Counted from the first letter of the stretch, positions 1 through 8,440 are shown. The stretch: DNA of 64,000 bases from Nocardia cyriacigeorgica (GCF_010868145.1 NZ_JAAGUY010000021.1:37242-101241), one strand, 5' to 3'. Notes: generated by a model from the sequence alone, not told the origin. Numbers and translations are program-made.

Positions 1-57
1 CCGGTCGCACCGCCGGGTAATCGTCGGGTGATCACCCGACCGAAAGGGAGGCCGCGG

Positions 58-432
58 ATGGCATTGCACGGCGTCGTCGGCTTGCGGACGGTGGTTCTGG
101 ACTGCCCGGAACCACGTCGACTCGCGGAGTTCTATCTGGACCTACTCGGTGGGGAGATCATCGAGAGCGAAAGCGACGACACCTGGGTCGCGATGGTCGA
201 GCCGCAGGGTAGCCGACTGGCGTTTCAACTCGCCCCCGAATACGAACCGCCCCGCTTTCCCGACCCGAAGGCTTCACAGCAGCTCCACCTGGACATTCTG
301 GTCAGCGATGTCGACGTCGCCGAGCCCGCGGTGCTCGAGGCGGGCGCGAAGTTCATTCTCGCGGCGGAGAACTTCCGGGTGTACACCGATCCGGTCGGCC
401 ACACGTTCTGCCTGGTGTGGTTGCCGAACTGA
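58..432 (+). CDS. VOC (glyoxalase-fold) family protein
   Basis: A 124-residue protein with a single vicinal-oxygen-chelate module. The beta-alpha-beta start (LRTVVLDCPEPRRLAEFYLD) and the later VLDLDIL-like and GHTFCLVW ending are typical of small glyoxalase/bleomycin-resistance proteins of the glyoxalase-like subtype. ATG at 58 is chosen because AAAGGGAG lies 8 bases upstream; an in-frame GTG at 28 has no ribosome binding site. Such proteins act as dimers in the cytoplasm on small molecules, and the substrate cannot be read from the sequence. The gene converges on the TetR gene to its right. Domain confident, function unknown. Confidence 0.85.
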   Translation: MALHGVVGLRTVVLDCPEPRRLAEFYLDLLGGEIIESESDDTWVAMVEPQGSRLAFQLAPEYEPPRFPDPKASQQLHLDILVSDVDVAEPAVLEAGAKFILAAENFRVYTDPVGHTFCLVWLPN

Positions 433-444
433 TCAGTTGGACGT

Positions 445-1056
445 CTAGTCGCCGAACGAAATTCGCGCTGGCGGGCCCGGCGGCAGCAGCTCCGCAGCGG
501 CCGCATCAGGCGTCCCGGTGAGATAGCGCTGGAGCGTAGGCCCGATCCAGGCGACGACTTCCTGCCTGTTCATCGCCACCAGCGGTGGGAAAGCAAGCAC
601 GAACCGACACAGCGCCATGCCGAGGATCTGCGAGGCTGCCAGCCCGGCCCGCAGCGGCACGTCCCGCGGATCCTCGACCGCACGGGCGACGACGGGCGCG
701 AGCTGTGCGGCGAAGATCGACCGCATCCGTTCGGCGACGGCCTCATTGGTCACTCCGGCGCGCAGCAGGATCAGCAGGGCTTCGTCGCGCTCCCAGCGTT
801 CCAGGAAGTGCGCGACAACGGTGGAACCGAGCAGGTCCCGCGGCACCGTCGACAGATCCGGTAGCTCCAGGTCGAATTCCGCGGCGGCCGCGAACAGCCG
901 CTCCTTGTTGCCGAAGTAGCGCATCACCATCGCCGGGTCGATGCCCGCTTCGGCCGCGATGGCGCGAATGGTGGCCCGGTCGTATCCATCCGCGGCGAAG
1001 CGTTCACGGGCCGCGGCGAGGATGACGGCTTTCGTTTCACCCGAGGACCTTCTCAT
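445..1056 (-). CDS. TetR/AcrR family transcriptional regulator
   Basis: A 203-residue repressor. The N-terminal helix-turn-helix (about residues 8-55: AVILAAARERFAADGYDRAT, then YFGNKERLFAAA) is classic TetR, and the C-terminal helices form the ligand/dimer domain of the TetR_C_33-like group. The start is ATG 1056; a TACACT hexamer ends 7 bases before it, suggesting a leaderless transcript. It diverges from a flavin monooxygenase, and the shared 92-base gap holds palindromic operators, one covering its own -10. It most likely represses both itself and the monooxygenase, with an unknown aromatic or antibiotic-like inducer. Confidence 0.9.
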   Translation of the reverse strand: MRRSSGETKAVILAAARERFAADGYDRATIRAIAAEAGIDPAMVMRYFGNKERLFAAAAEFDLELPDLSTVPRDLLGSTVVAHFLERWERDEALLILLRAGVTNEAVAERMRSIFAAQLAPVVARAVEDPRDVPLRAGLAASQILGMALCRFVLAFPPLVAMNRQEVVAWIGPTLQRYLTGTPDAAAAELLPPGPPARISFGD

Positions 1057-1058
1057 AT

Positions 1059-1128
1059 CAACAAGTGTAGGCCAACAACTGTTGACATCGCCAGAATACG
1101 GCCCTACCTTGAATGCCAACAGTTGTTG
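1059..1128. promoter_or_regulatory. Three-copy palindromic operator in the TetR/monooxygenase intergenic region
   Basis: Two perfect palindromes CAACA-N2-TGTTG lie at 1073-1084 and 1117-1128, each flanked by a G/C-A-C edge. A third copy with one mismatch (CAACAAGTGTAG) lies at 1059-1070 and overlaps the presumed -10 (TACACT on the minus strand) of the TetR gene. The second perfect copy sits 20 bases before the monooxygenase start. Position and symmetry fit TetR binding; that this TetR is the binder is inferred. Confidence 0.75.
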
Positions 1129-1148
1129 ACTTCCTGAGGGGTACCGAA

Positions 1149-2294
1149 ATGACGAACTCCATCGCAGACGTTCTGATCGTCGGAGCCGGGCCGGTCGGCC
1201 TGACCGCAGCGATCGTCCTTGAACAGCTCGGCCACGATGTCGTAGTCGTCGACAGCCAGAGCGAAGGCGCGAACACCTCACGGGCCGCCGTCGTGCATCC
1301 GCACACGCTCGAACTGCTCGAGCCCTACGGCGTGACACCCGCGCTGGTCGACCGTGGTCTGCACACCCCGACCTTCACCATCCGTGATCGTGACCAGTTG
1401 CTGATCGGCGTCCCGTTCAGCGACCTGCCCACCGCCTACCCCTACACCCTGATGATCTCCCAGGCCGACACCGAAAAGTATCTGCTGGCAAGACTTTCCG
1501 AGCTCGACGGCAAAGTGGTCCGCCCCGCCACCGTCACCGCGGTCGTCCAGGACTCCGACTGCGTCACCGCGACCTTCGACGACGGCAATCAGATCCGTGC
1601 CCGCTACCTCATCGGCGCCGACGGCATGCACAGCCTGGTGCGCGAACAGGCAGGCATCGGATTCACCGGTGGCACCTACGCCGAATCGTTCACCCTCGCC
1701 GACGTCCGGATGTCCGGCGGTGTCCCGCAGGACGAGGTGATCCTGTACTTCTCCCCCGCAGGCCTGGTCGTCGTCGCACCACTGCCGGACGACAGGTACC
1801 GGATCGTCGCCACCGTCGACGAAGCACCACACGACCCCGACATCACCTTCGTGCAGCGACTCCTGGACGAACGCGGCCCGAAAGCCCACCCCGCCGTGGT
1901 CGAGGAAGTGGTGTGGGGCTCCCGCTTCCGCGTCCACCACCGCATCGCCGACAGCTTCCGCCTCGGCCGCGTCCTGCTGGCAGGCGACGCGGGCCACGTG
2001 CACTCACCGGCCGGTGGCCAAGGCATGAACCTCGGCATCGAAGACGCGATCACCTCCGCAGAGGCACTGTCCCGGGTGCTCGGAGGTGAGCCGGACACCC
2101 TCCTCGACGACCTCGCCGTCTCTCGCCGCGGCACCGCCGAAAGCGTGGTCTCGATCGCGAGCCGGCTCACCGACATCGCCACCGTTTCGGCGCGGGTTCG
2201 GCCGCTCCGCAACACGATCATGCGGTTCGTCGGCAAAGTTCCCGCCGTCCGCCGCCGCCTGGCCTGGCGCCTGTCGGGGCTGGATCGCCGGTGA
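1149..2294 (+). CDS. FAD-dependent monooxygenase (aromatic hydroxylase family)
   Basis: A 381-residue flavoprotein of the PheA/TfdB (PF01494) family. It shows the dinucleotide motif GAGPVGL (residues 10-16), the DG motif (ADGMHSLVREQ) and the GD motif GDAGHVHSPAGGQGMNLGI near residue 285, so FAD and NAD(P)H use is expected. It is shorter than phenol hydroxylases and MhpA, lacking their C-terminal thioredoxin-like domain. ATG 1149 follows GAGGGG at 1136-1141. It diverges from the TetR gene over shared operators, so induction by a small aromatic or antibiotic is likely (inference). The substrate is unknown. Confidence 0.88.
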   Translation: MTNSIADVLIVGAGPVGLTAAIVLEQLGHDVVVVDSQSEGANTSRAAVVHPHTLELLEPYGVTPALVDRGLHTPTFTIRDRDQLLIGVPFSDLPTAYPYTLMISQADTEKYLLARLSELDGKVVRPATVTAVVQDSDCVTATFDDGNQIRARYLIGADGMHSLVREQAGIGFTGGTYAESFTLADVRMSGGVPQDEVILYFSPAGLVVVAPLPDDRYRIVATVDEAPHDPDITFVQRLLDERGPKAHPAVVEEVVWGSRFRVHHRIADSFRLGRVLLAGDAGHVHSPAGGQGMNLGIEDAITSAEALSRVLGGEPDTLLDDLAVSRRGTAESVVSIASRLTDIATVSARVRPLRNTIMRFVGKVPAVRRRLAWRLSGLDRR

Positions 2295-2521
2295 GCTCGA
2301 GCCACCACCCGAGCACGAGGGCCTTTCCAGGCGCGGCTGCGAGCCCTTCCACACAGCAGTGAACCCCGCTGACACCTGAATTTTGGATTTCGCACCGATG
2401 GATTTCGCTGCGGGGCACAGAATCTCGATCGAGTCGTTCCGGCCACCGACAGGGGTCCACACTCTTCAAGCGCTTATCGAACGCGCACTGTCAGAGGCCG
2501 ATCAACGCACCGGAGAACCGC

Positions 2522-3727
2522 ATGACCGAGTCCCTCATTCAGCTGCCCACCGCTGGAGAACCAGTGATCGACACCTTCGATCGGATGATCCGGACCGGGC
2601 CTATCGTGCCCTATGAACTGCCGGGTGGCGTCAAGGCTTGGATGGCGGTCAGCCATCAGGCCGTCGGTGAGGTACTCGCCGGCGACGGCACGATGTTCAG
2701 CAAGAGTACGAAGAACTGCCCGGCAATGCACGACGGAACTGTTCCGGCCGACTGGCCGCTGCGCGTGCTGACCGACGCCGATCACCTGCTCAACAAGGAC
2801 GGCGCCGACCATATGCGGATGCGCCGGGCCATCGCTCGCGCGTTCACGCCCGCCCGAGTTGCCCAGCTCGAACCACGCATCCAGCAGCTCACCAACGATC
2901 TGATCGACCGATTCGCCGACCAGCCCGAGGTCGATCTCGTCGAGAACTTCACCATGCCGCTGCCGGTCGGGGTGATCTGCGAACTGTTCGGCGTACCCAG
3001 CAGCGACCAGCCGAAGTTTCGCGGATGGACCTCCACGCTCATCTCGCACAACAGCACCGGCGAGCAGACCATGGCCGCCATGCAGGAGATGGTCGGCTAT
3101 CTGACCGAGCTGGTCGCCGACAAACACCGCAACCCCGGTGACGACCTGACCTCGGATCTGGTGCAGGCCCAGCCCGAACACGGAATCGCCGACGCCGAGC
3201 TGGTCGAAATGCTGTGGATCATCATCGTGGCCGGACACGAGACCACCATGCATCTGCTCGGCAATGCGGTAGTGGCGCTCTACACCTATCCCGAGCAGCT
3301 CGCGGCGGCCCGGGCCGGTGACCGTTGGGCCGATGTCGTCGAGGAGACCTTGCGCTACCGGAACGCGGCCTGCGCCATGTTCAATCGCTATGCCCTGCAG
3401 GATGTTCAGATCGCCGGTGTCGATATCCCCGCCGGCGCGATCGTGGGCTGGTTCGCCGGCGTGGGACGCGATCCGGCGAAGTACCCGGACGCCGATGTCT
3501 TCGATATCGATCGCGATCACTCGGATCAGCTGGGATTCGGGCGCGGTCCGCATTTCTGCCTCGGTGCACATCTGGCCCGGCTGGAATCTCGCGTCGCGCT
3601 GTCCACCCTGTTCGGGCGGTTCCCGCACCTGCGGCTCGCATGCGATCCGGCCGAGATCCCGTACGCCCCGCAGTTCATGACCAACGGCCCACTCTGCGTG
3701 CCGGTCGAGCTCCAAGCCATCAGCTGA
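2522..3727 (+). CDS. Cytochrome P450
   Basis: A 401-residue soluble class I P450. Visible motifs are the I-helix oxygen-activation site AGHETT (residues 237-242), the K-helix ExxR (EETLRYR, 274-280) and the haem loop FGRGPHFCLG with the thiolate ligand at about Cys346. It has normal bacterial CYP length and no membrane anchor. ATG follows GGAG at 2512. No ferredoxin or ferredoxin reductase lies nearby, so electrons must come from a partner encoded elsewhere. It sits between the flavin monooxygenase and an AraC regulator, but gaps of 227 and 96 bases mean co-transcription is not certain. Substrate unknown. Confidence 0.93.
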   Translation: MTESLIQLPTAGEPVIDTFDRMIRTGPIVPYELPGGVKAWMAVSHQAVGEVLAGDGTMFSKSTKNCPAMHDGTVPADWPLRVLTDADHLLNKDGADHMRMRRAIARAFTPARVAQLEPRIQQLTNDLIDRFADQPEVDLVENFTMPLPVGVICELFGVPSSDQPKFRGWTSTLISHNSTGEQTMAAMQEMVGYLTELVADKHRNPGDDLTSDLVQAQPEHGIADAELVEMLWIIIVAGHETTMHLLGNAVVALYTYPEQLAAARAGDRWADVVEETLRYRNAACAMFNRYALQDVQIAGVDIPAGAIVGWFAGVGRDPAKYPDADVFDIDRDHSDQLGFGRGPHFCLGAHLARLESRVALSTLFGRFPHLRLACDPAEIPYAPQFMTNGPLCVPVELQAIS

Positions 3728-3823
3728 GCGAGGCCGCCCACGGGCGGGAAGCTGCAAGAATGCTGTCTGACCACCGCTGAGCGGATACGTGGAGATCAAG
3801 ATCAGAGCGACCGAGTTTCCCTC

Positions 3824-4765
3824 ATGCGGTATTCCGAGCTGACCGTAACAAGCACAGCGGTGTGGACCGAGGTCACCGACCATTTCCTGACCGCGGAACA
3901 CCGGTACCGTGATCCGGCCGACTGGTGGGCCCGGATCACGGTTCAGGAGTCCTCGGGCTACACCCTGTTGCGCGCACAGCAGCGCGGCGACCACCTGATG
4001 AACCGCAGCCGCTCACATGTTCAGCGCGGCCCGACCGATCATTGCTGGATCGTGTTCCCGGAACATGGCGAATACGTCATCCAACAGCCCGACCGGCTCA
4101 CCCGGGTACCGCCCCGCCACGGGTTCGTCCTCGAGCTGGACCGGACCTGCCGGGTACTGCTACCCGGCTCGACGGCCCACGCGCTCCTGCTACCCCGCGC
4201 GCAGCTCGAACGACGACTGCCCGCCGGAGGCAGTTCGCAGACGATGCTCGACATGTCATCGGGTCTTGGGAGGGTGGTGCTGAGCATGCTCAGCACCACC
4301 CTCGCCGGACAATCGGACCTCACGACGCTGGAATTCGACGCCATCTGCGATCGGGTCACCGAACTGCTGTGCTTGATGCTCATCGGCGATATCGGGCCAC
4401 AACAGGCCCATGTGGCCGAAACCGTCGATACCATCCGAGCATTCGTGCGAACGAACCTCGGCTCGGGTGATGTGCGGCTGCCCGCGGTCGCCCGTGCGCT
4501 CGGCTGGTCACCCCGCCAGCTGCGGTCGGTCCTGCACCAGATGGGAATAACCTATCGAGACCTGCGGCGGACAGAAGCACTGCGCGCCGCCCGCGATCTG
4601 CTGGCGCGTCCGGGCCCGCTGTCCATCGGAGAGGTGGCCGCGCGCTGCGGATTCACCAACGCCGGATTCTCGACGGCGTTCAAATCCGAGTACGGCGAAA
4701 CACCACGGAGTTTCCGGCGGCGCCGGGTGTCCGAACAACTCGCCGTCGGCCCGCCTGGTCCGTGA
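3824..4765 (+). CDS. AraC family transcriptional regulator
   Basis: A 313-residue protein. The N-terminal two thirds resemble the AraC-binding-like domain (PF14525: WWARITVQESSGYTLLRAQQ), and the C-terminal 100 residues carry two helix-turn-helix motifs (LPAVARALGWSPRQLRSVLH and IGEVAARCGFTNAGFSTAFK) ending in the canonical ETPRSFRR. It is probably an activator responding to a small molecule; the P450 directly upstream is the obvious candidate target, but this is inference. No strong ribosome binding site precedes ATG 3824. The coding region contains a perfect 34-bp palindrome, listed separately. Confidence 0.9.
   Translation: MRYSELTVTSTAVWTEVTDHFLTAEHRYRDPADWWARITVQESSGYTLLRAQQRGDHLMNRSRSHVQRGPTDHCWIVFPEHGEYVIQQPDRLTRVPPRHGFVLELDRTCRVLLPGSTAHALLLPRAQLERRLPAGGSSQTMLDMSSGLGRVVLSMLSTTLAGQSDLTTLEFDAICDRVTELLCLMLIGDIGPQQAHVAETVDTIRAFVRTNLGSGDVRLPAVARALGWSPRQLRSVLHQMGITYRDLRRTEALRAARDLLARPGPLSIGEVAARCGFTNAGFSTAFKSEYGETPRSFRRRRVSEQLAVGPPGP
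4270..4303. repeat. Perfect 34-bp palindrome inside the AraC-type gene
   Basis: The 17 bases from 4270 to 4286 are exactly reverse-complemented by 4287-4303, with no spacer. The arms are GAGGGTGGTGCTGAGCA and its complement. It lies in frame in the middle of the regulator gene and encodes part of the linker before the DNA-binding domain (RVVLSMLSTTLA). It could be an operator, an mRNA hairpin or a cruciform site. Confidence 0.95.
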
Positions 4766-4845
4766 GCGGTGTGCCTCGGCCACCGACCCTTCACGTACAG
4801 GATCGCCACTTGCCGTGGGGTTCAGATTTGAGGAGATGAATCGAG

Positions 4846-5127
4846 ATGCGCGCGATGCACGCCACCGATGCACACAACAATTTCGCGGCCGTACTGGATG
4901 CCGCCACAGAGGACAACGACCAAGTGGTGATCACTCGCAGTGGCGGTAAGGAAGCCGCCGTGGTCATATCGTTGCGTGAGTGGGAGGCGATGACCGAGAC
5001 CGCCTATCTGCTCGCCGATCCGGCCAACGCCGCATGGCTGGCCATGGGCATCGCACAGGCCGAGGCCGGACAGGCCACCGAACGTGAGCTCGTTGATCCC
5101 GACACGGTAGCCGAGGACAACCTGTGA
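4846..5127 (+). CDS. Phd/YefM-family antitoxin
   Basis: A 93-residue antitoxin. The N-terminal half (MHATDAHNNFAAVLDAATED, then VVITRSGGKEAAVVISLREWEAM) is the PhdYeFM DNA-binding and dimerisation fold; the acidic C-terminal tail (ELVDPDTVAEDNL) would wrap the toxin. AGGAG lies at 4831-4835. Its stop overlaps the toxin start (GTGA), the usual coupling of antitoxin first and toxin second. It should neutralise the downstream RNase and autorepress the operon, as is known for YefM. Confidence 0.93.
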   Translation: MRAMHATDAHNNFAAVLDAATEDNDQVVITRSGGKEAAVVISLREWEAMTETAYLLADPANAAWLAMGIAQAEAGQATERELVDPDTVAEDNL

Positions 5128-5375
5128 ACCGCACGCTCACCTTCACCGACACCGGGTGGACCGACTACCTCTACTGGCAGCACACCGACCACGCGACGTT
5201 CAGGAAATTGAACCGGTTGATCGACGACATCCGGCACAACGGCAATGCCGCGGGCACCGGCACACCTGAACCACTGCGGCAGAACCTGGACGGATGGTGG
5301 TCACGCCGAATCGATCACGAACACCGGATCGTCTACCGGTCGGACGACGACACGGTGATCGTCATCGCCTGCTGA
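5124..5375 (+). CDS. YoeB/Txe-family mRNA interferase toxin
   Basis: An 83-residue RelE-superfamily toxin that should cleave mRNA on the ribosome. It shows the YoeB signature: the N-terminal strand LTFTDTGWTDYLYW, LNRLIDDI, the substrate-facing LDGWWSRRIDHEHRIVYR and a short C-terminal strand ending at Cys83. The usual C-terminal H-Y catalytic end is shortened to IVIAC, so the catalytic His/Tyr pair may differ. It starts at GTG 5124 within the antitoxin stop. The pair is a self-contained type II toxin-antitoxin locus. Confidence 0.92.
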   Translation: MNRTLTFTDTGWTDYLYWQHTDHATFRKLNRLIDDIRHNGNAAGTGTPEPLRQNLDGWWSRRIDHEHRIVYRSDDDTVIVIAC

Positions 5376-5401
5376 GGACCCCGGCCCACGGACGATCACG
5401 C

Positions 5402-5441
5402 AAAAAAAGCCCCTCGCCTGAGTGCGCAGGCGAGGGGCTTT
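5402..5441 (-). terminator. Rho-independent terminator of tRNA-Ser(CGA)
   Basis: The 14-base arms 5406-5419 and 5428-5441 pair perfectly around an 8-base loop. Read on the minus strand the hairpin follows the tRNA and runs into seven U residues. On the plus strand it ends in only three U, so it may also weakly stop reading from the toxin operon. Confidence 0.92.
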
Positions 5442-5442
5442 G

Positions 5443-5533
5443 TGGCGGTGGCGGAGGGATTTGAACCCTCGGAGGGGGGTTACCCCTCACACGCTTTCGA
5501 GGCGTGCTCCTTAGGCCGCTCGGACACGCCACC
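5443..5533 (-). tRNA. tRNA-Ser (anticodon CGA)
   Basis: Read on the minus strand, the acceptor arm GGTGGCG/CGCCACC pairs, followed by G and an encoded CCA at the 3' end (5443-5445). The anticodon stem-loop shows loop CTCGAAA, giving anticodon CGA for UCG codons. The long variable arm (GTGAGGGGTAACCCCCCTC region) is typical of serine tRNAs, and the T arm contains GGTTCAAAT. It ends directly before the poly-U terminator. Confidence 0.96.
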
Positions 5534-5593
5534 GCCGACTAGGCTACCGGAATCGCGGCTGATCGCTAAATCGGCAGGTCAGGGCGGGGTGGG

Positions 5594-6085
5594 TCAGCGC
5601 TGGGAGTGGAAGAAGTCGTCGAGGAGGGCGGCACACTCGGGTTCGAGGATGCCGCCGCGAACTTCGGGGCGGTGGTTGAGGCGGCGGTCGCGGACCACGT
5701 CCCAGAGGGAGCCGACCGCGCCGGTCTTGGGTTCCCAGGCGCCGAAGATCAGGCGGCCGACCCTCGCCAACACCAGGGCGCCCGCGCACATGGTGCACGG
5801 TTCGAGAGTGACGGCGAGGGTGGCGCCTTCCAGCCGCCAGCCATCACCATGGATCTGCGCGGCCCGGCGCAGCGCCAGGACCTCGGCGTGTGCGGTGGGA
5901 TCTCCCAGCGCCTCCCGTGCGTTCGCCGCGCGGGCCAGTTCGCGGCCGTCGGCATCGAAGACGACCGCACCCACCGGGACGTCACGTGGATCGGCGGCGC
6001 GGGCGGCTTCGACGGCGGCGCGGACCATGTCGGCGTCGGATGGCCGAACACCGGTGGATCCTGAACCGAACGGCCCTTCCGTCAC
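5594..6085 (-). CDS. tadA: tRNA-specific adenosine deaminase TadA
   Basis: A 163-residue zinc deaminase that converts A34 to inosine in tRNA-Arg(ACG); the ACG tRNA is itself encoded at 36842-36914. The zinc motifs are HAEV (with the catalytic Glu) and PCTMC, followed by GRLIFGAWEPKTGAVGS. The C-terminal helix FFHSQR is normal. The GTG start lies one base after the stop of the partner gene, so translation is coupled. An ATG 19 codons in is the alternative start. Confidence 0.95.
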   Translation of the reverse strand: MTEGPFGSGSTGVRPSDADMVRAAVEAARAADPRDVPVGAVVFDADGRELARAANAREALGDPTAHAEVLALRRAAQIHGDGWRLEGATLAVTLEPCTMCAGALVLARVGRLIFGAWEPKTGAVGSLWDVVRDRRLNHRPEVRGGILEPECAALLDDFFHSQR

Positions 6086-6086
6086 G

Positions 6087-6626
6087 TCAGCGCGGCAGTT
6101 TGTCCAGCACGGCCGACAGCTCGTTGGCGAAGCCGAGACGCTGGGCGATCATGCCGAGTTGCTCGTCGGGGTAGAGATCGGTTTCGGCGAGGATGACGCT
6201 GAAGACCGGTTCGGGTAGGCCGAGGTCGGCGAGCACACCGAGATCGCCCTCCTCCCAGGGGTCCACATCGTCCAATTCGTCCGGATCGATATCGGGGATC
6301 TCCACGTTCAGCGCTTCGAGCACGTCGGCTGCGATGTCGTAATCGATCGCGGCGGTCGCGTCCGACACCAGCAGCCGGGTGCCGCTGGGGGCCGGGCGCA
6401 CCACGATGAAGAACTCGTCGTCGACGTCGAGCAGGCCGAACACCGCGCCCGAGCTGCGCAATGCCTTCAGTTCGTCCTCGGCTGCGGCCAGGCTGGTGAG
6501 CGCGGCCGAGCTCAGCGGACTACACCGCCACGTGCCGTCTTCACGGACAACGGCTACCGCGAAACCTTCCACGTCGTCGAAATCGTCCGACGCCGGCCTG
6601 TTCCCGCCCGAGCGCTGTGCTGCCAT
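6087..6626 (-). CDS. tRNA adenosine deaminase-associated protein
   Basis: A 179-residue acidic protein of the actinobacterial family found next to tadA (TIGR03941-type). It starts with a short Arg/Asn-rich tail, then EGFAVAVVREDGTWRCSPL, has a strongly acidic middle (PDIDPDELDDVDPWEEGDLG) and ends in an amphipathic segment. There are no catalytic motifs. It directly precedes tadA with one base between, so the products probably work together; the actual role is not established. The start has TACCGT 7 bases upstream and no ribosome binding site, suggesting a leaderless mRNA. Confidence 0.88.
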   Translation of the reverse strand: MAAQRSGGNRPASDDFDDVEGFAVAVVREDGTWRCSPLSSAALTSLAAAEDELKALRSSGAVFGLLDVDDEFFIVVRPAPSGTRLLVSDATAAIDYDIAADVLEALNVEIPDIDPDELDDVDPWEEGDLGVLADLGLPEPVFSVILAETDLYPDEQLGMIAQRLGFANELSAVLDKLPR

Positions 6627-6684
6627 GGCCGCAACGGTAGTCGGCTCGAGGTCAAATGTTGAAGTCGTATGCGAATCTGTTCCG

Positions 6685-7635
6685 GTGACTGGTGATCAGC
6701 AAGCGCCCGTATGCGTTCTCGGGACCGGATTGATCGGCGGATCGCTGCTGCGCGCGGCGGTCGGAGCCGGATTCCGAGCGTGGGGGTACAACCGGTCCGA
6801 GGCCGGTGCCGAGGCAGCCCGCGCGGACGGATTCGACGTCACCGGCGACCTTGCCGCCGTACTGACCCGGGCCGCCGAAACCGATGCGCTGATCGTGGTC
6901 GCGGTGCCGATGCCCGCGGTGGATCAGATACTGTCCGCGGTCGCCTTATTCGCACCGGAGTGCGCGTTGACCGATGTGGTGAGCGTGAAAGCGCCGGTCG
7001 CGGCGGCGGTCAAGCGACATGGGCTCGGCGCGCGATTCGTCGGCGGTCACCCGATGACGGGCACCTCGCAGTCCGGCTGGGCGGCAACTGATCCCACGCT
7101 GTTCCACGGCGCGGCCTGGGCGGTCGGCGTCGACGCGGGTACGCACCCGCAGCCGTGGACGCGGGTGGTTCGGCTGGCGCTGGCCTGCGGCTCGGTGGTC
7201 GTTCCGGTCGTATCCGACGAACACGACCGCGCGGTGGCCCGCATCTCGCACCTGCCGCATGTGCTGGCCGAAGCCCTGGCGCTGGCCGGCGCGGGCGGTG
7301 GTGAACTGGCGCTCGGTCTGGCCGCGGGCTCGTTCCGGGACGGCACCCGCGTCGCAGCCACCGCCCCCGACCTGGTGCGCGCCATCTGCGAACCCAACGC
7401 CACAGCCCTGCTCGAGGTGCTCGACGAATCGCTGGCCGTGCTGAACGCCGCCCGCGACATACTGGCGCAGGACGGTTCACTCGCCGATCTCGCCGAGGCA
7501 GGACACGACGCGCGGCAGCGGTACGAGACCGCCGAGCGCTGGGAGATCACCGGTATCCGGCCTGGTGACCACGACTGGCTGGAGCGGTTGCGGGAGGCCG
7601 GCCGGCACGGCGGGGTGATCACCCAGCTCGGTTGA
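6685..7635 (+). CDS. tyrA: Prephenate dehydrogenase
   Basis: A 316-residue NAD(P)-dependent enzyme of tyrosine biosynthesis. The Rossmann loop VLGTGLIGGSLLRAA is at residues 10-24, followed by VVAVPMPA and the conserved HPMTGTSQSGW containing the catalytic His; the helical domain contains SHLPHVLAEALA. There is no chorismate mutase or ACT domain. No in-frame ATG lies near the Rossmann motif, so GTG 6685 is chosen; it has no clear ribosome binding site. It is divergent from the tadA pair with 58 bases between. Confidence 0.93.
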   Translation: MTGDQQAPVCVLGTGLIGGSLLRAAVGAGFRAWGYNRSEAGAEAARADGFDVTGDLAAVLTRAAETDALIVVAVPMPAVDQILSAVALFAPECALTDVVSVKAPVAAAVKRHGLGARFVGGHPMTGTSQSGWAATDPTLFHGAAWAVGVDAGTHPQPWTRVVRLALACGSVVVPVVSDEHDRAVARISHLPHVLAEALALAGAGGGELALGLAAGSFRDGTRVAATAPDLVRAICEPNATALLEVLDESLAVLNAARDILAQDGSLADLAEAGHDARQRYETAERWEITGIRPGDHDWLERLREAGRHGGVITQLG

Positions 7636-7792
7636 GGGCACCGGATGTGCGGCCGGCCGCGACGTTGTGTGGAACCGGGTCGACGCGCCCGGCTCGGACA
7701 CTGTGGGCCCATTGCTCGGAGCCCGGTGGGCCACCCCGGCTACCGAGCCGATATCCGGGCACTCGGCATACCCGGCAACCCCGATGTGTCGC

Positions 7793-8404
7793 TCAGATGC
7801 GTTCGGCCAAGCCCGGGTAGTCGAGCAGGAAGCCGTCCGGATCGACGGTGACCGTCGCACTGGAGACCGGGGAGAGGACGCTGATGCCGTCGCTGGCACT
7901 GCTGTAGGTGAGGCTGGCTTCCTGGACGGTCAGCTCCGGCAGCCGGACGTAGACGACCGGGACCTGGACGTCCTCCACCGCGTGCTGGAGGCTGAAGCGG
8001 CGGATGGGCAGTGTGTTGAAGAACGGGCTGAGCACCACGTCCACATCGAGTGCGCCGCCGAAGGTGGAGCGGATGTGGGTTCCGGTGGCGTCGATCAGCC
8101 AGTAGTTCTCCTCGTCCCGCGAGATCGAGGCGTGCCGCTCCCCCGCCGCGGTGGTGCTGCGCAGCGACAGGCGCTTGGTGGCGCCGTTCTCGTCGGTGAC
8201 CAGGTCGTAGGAGGCACTGAATGCCGGATGCTCGGCGCCGGTGCCGCCGATGATGCGGCCGGTGGCACGGATCCGGTTGCCGTTGACCGTTACGCGCACC
8301 GATTCCATCCGTGTCGCGTCGTGCGCGCGCCAGGTGAGGACCGCGGGCCAGCGGGAGGGCGACGGGCTCTCGTGGCCTGATGCTGCGTCGGTCGCGTGCG
8401 TCAC
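7793..8404 (-). CDS. Putative glycolipid-binding domain protein (PF06475-like)
   Basis: A 203-residue mostly beta protein. WPAVLTWRAHDATRMESVRV at the start, the central IRSTFGGALDVDVVLSPFFNTLPIRR and the closing FLLDYPGLAERI match the putative glycolipid-binding family found in mycobacteria and Pseudomonas. There is no signal peptide or membrane segment, so it is cytoplasmic. The name reflects a structural proposal and the in vivo ligand is not known. The GTG start is preceded by TACGGT at six bases, fitting a leaderless transcript. Confidence 0.8.
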   Translation of the reverse strand: MTHATDAASGHESPSPSRWPAVLTWRAHDATRMESVRVTVNGNRIRATGRIIGGTGAEHPAFSASYDLVTDENGATKRLSLRSTTAAGERHASISRDEENYWLIDATGTHIRSTFGGALDVDVVLSPFFNTLPIRRFSLQHAVEDVQVPVVYVRLPELTVQEASLTYSSASDGISVLSPVSSATVTVDPDGFLLDYPGLAERI

Positions 8405-8440
8405 GTATCTACCGTAAGCGACAACACCGTCATGACCGCA

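Noticed and set aside
2474..3994. A 506-codon minus-strand frame opposite the P450 gene
   Set aside because: It mirrors the P450 codons, has repetitive His/Gly/Asp composition and no domain; it is a high-GC shadow.
6379..6684. An upstream extension of the prephenate dehydrogenase frame
   Set aside because: It runs antisense through the TadA-associated gene and lacks family homology; the enzyme begins at GTG 6685.
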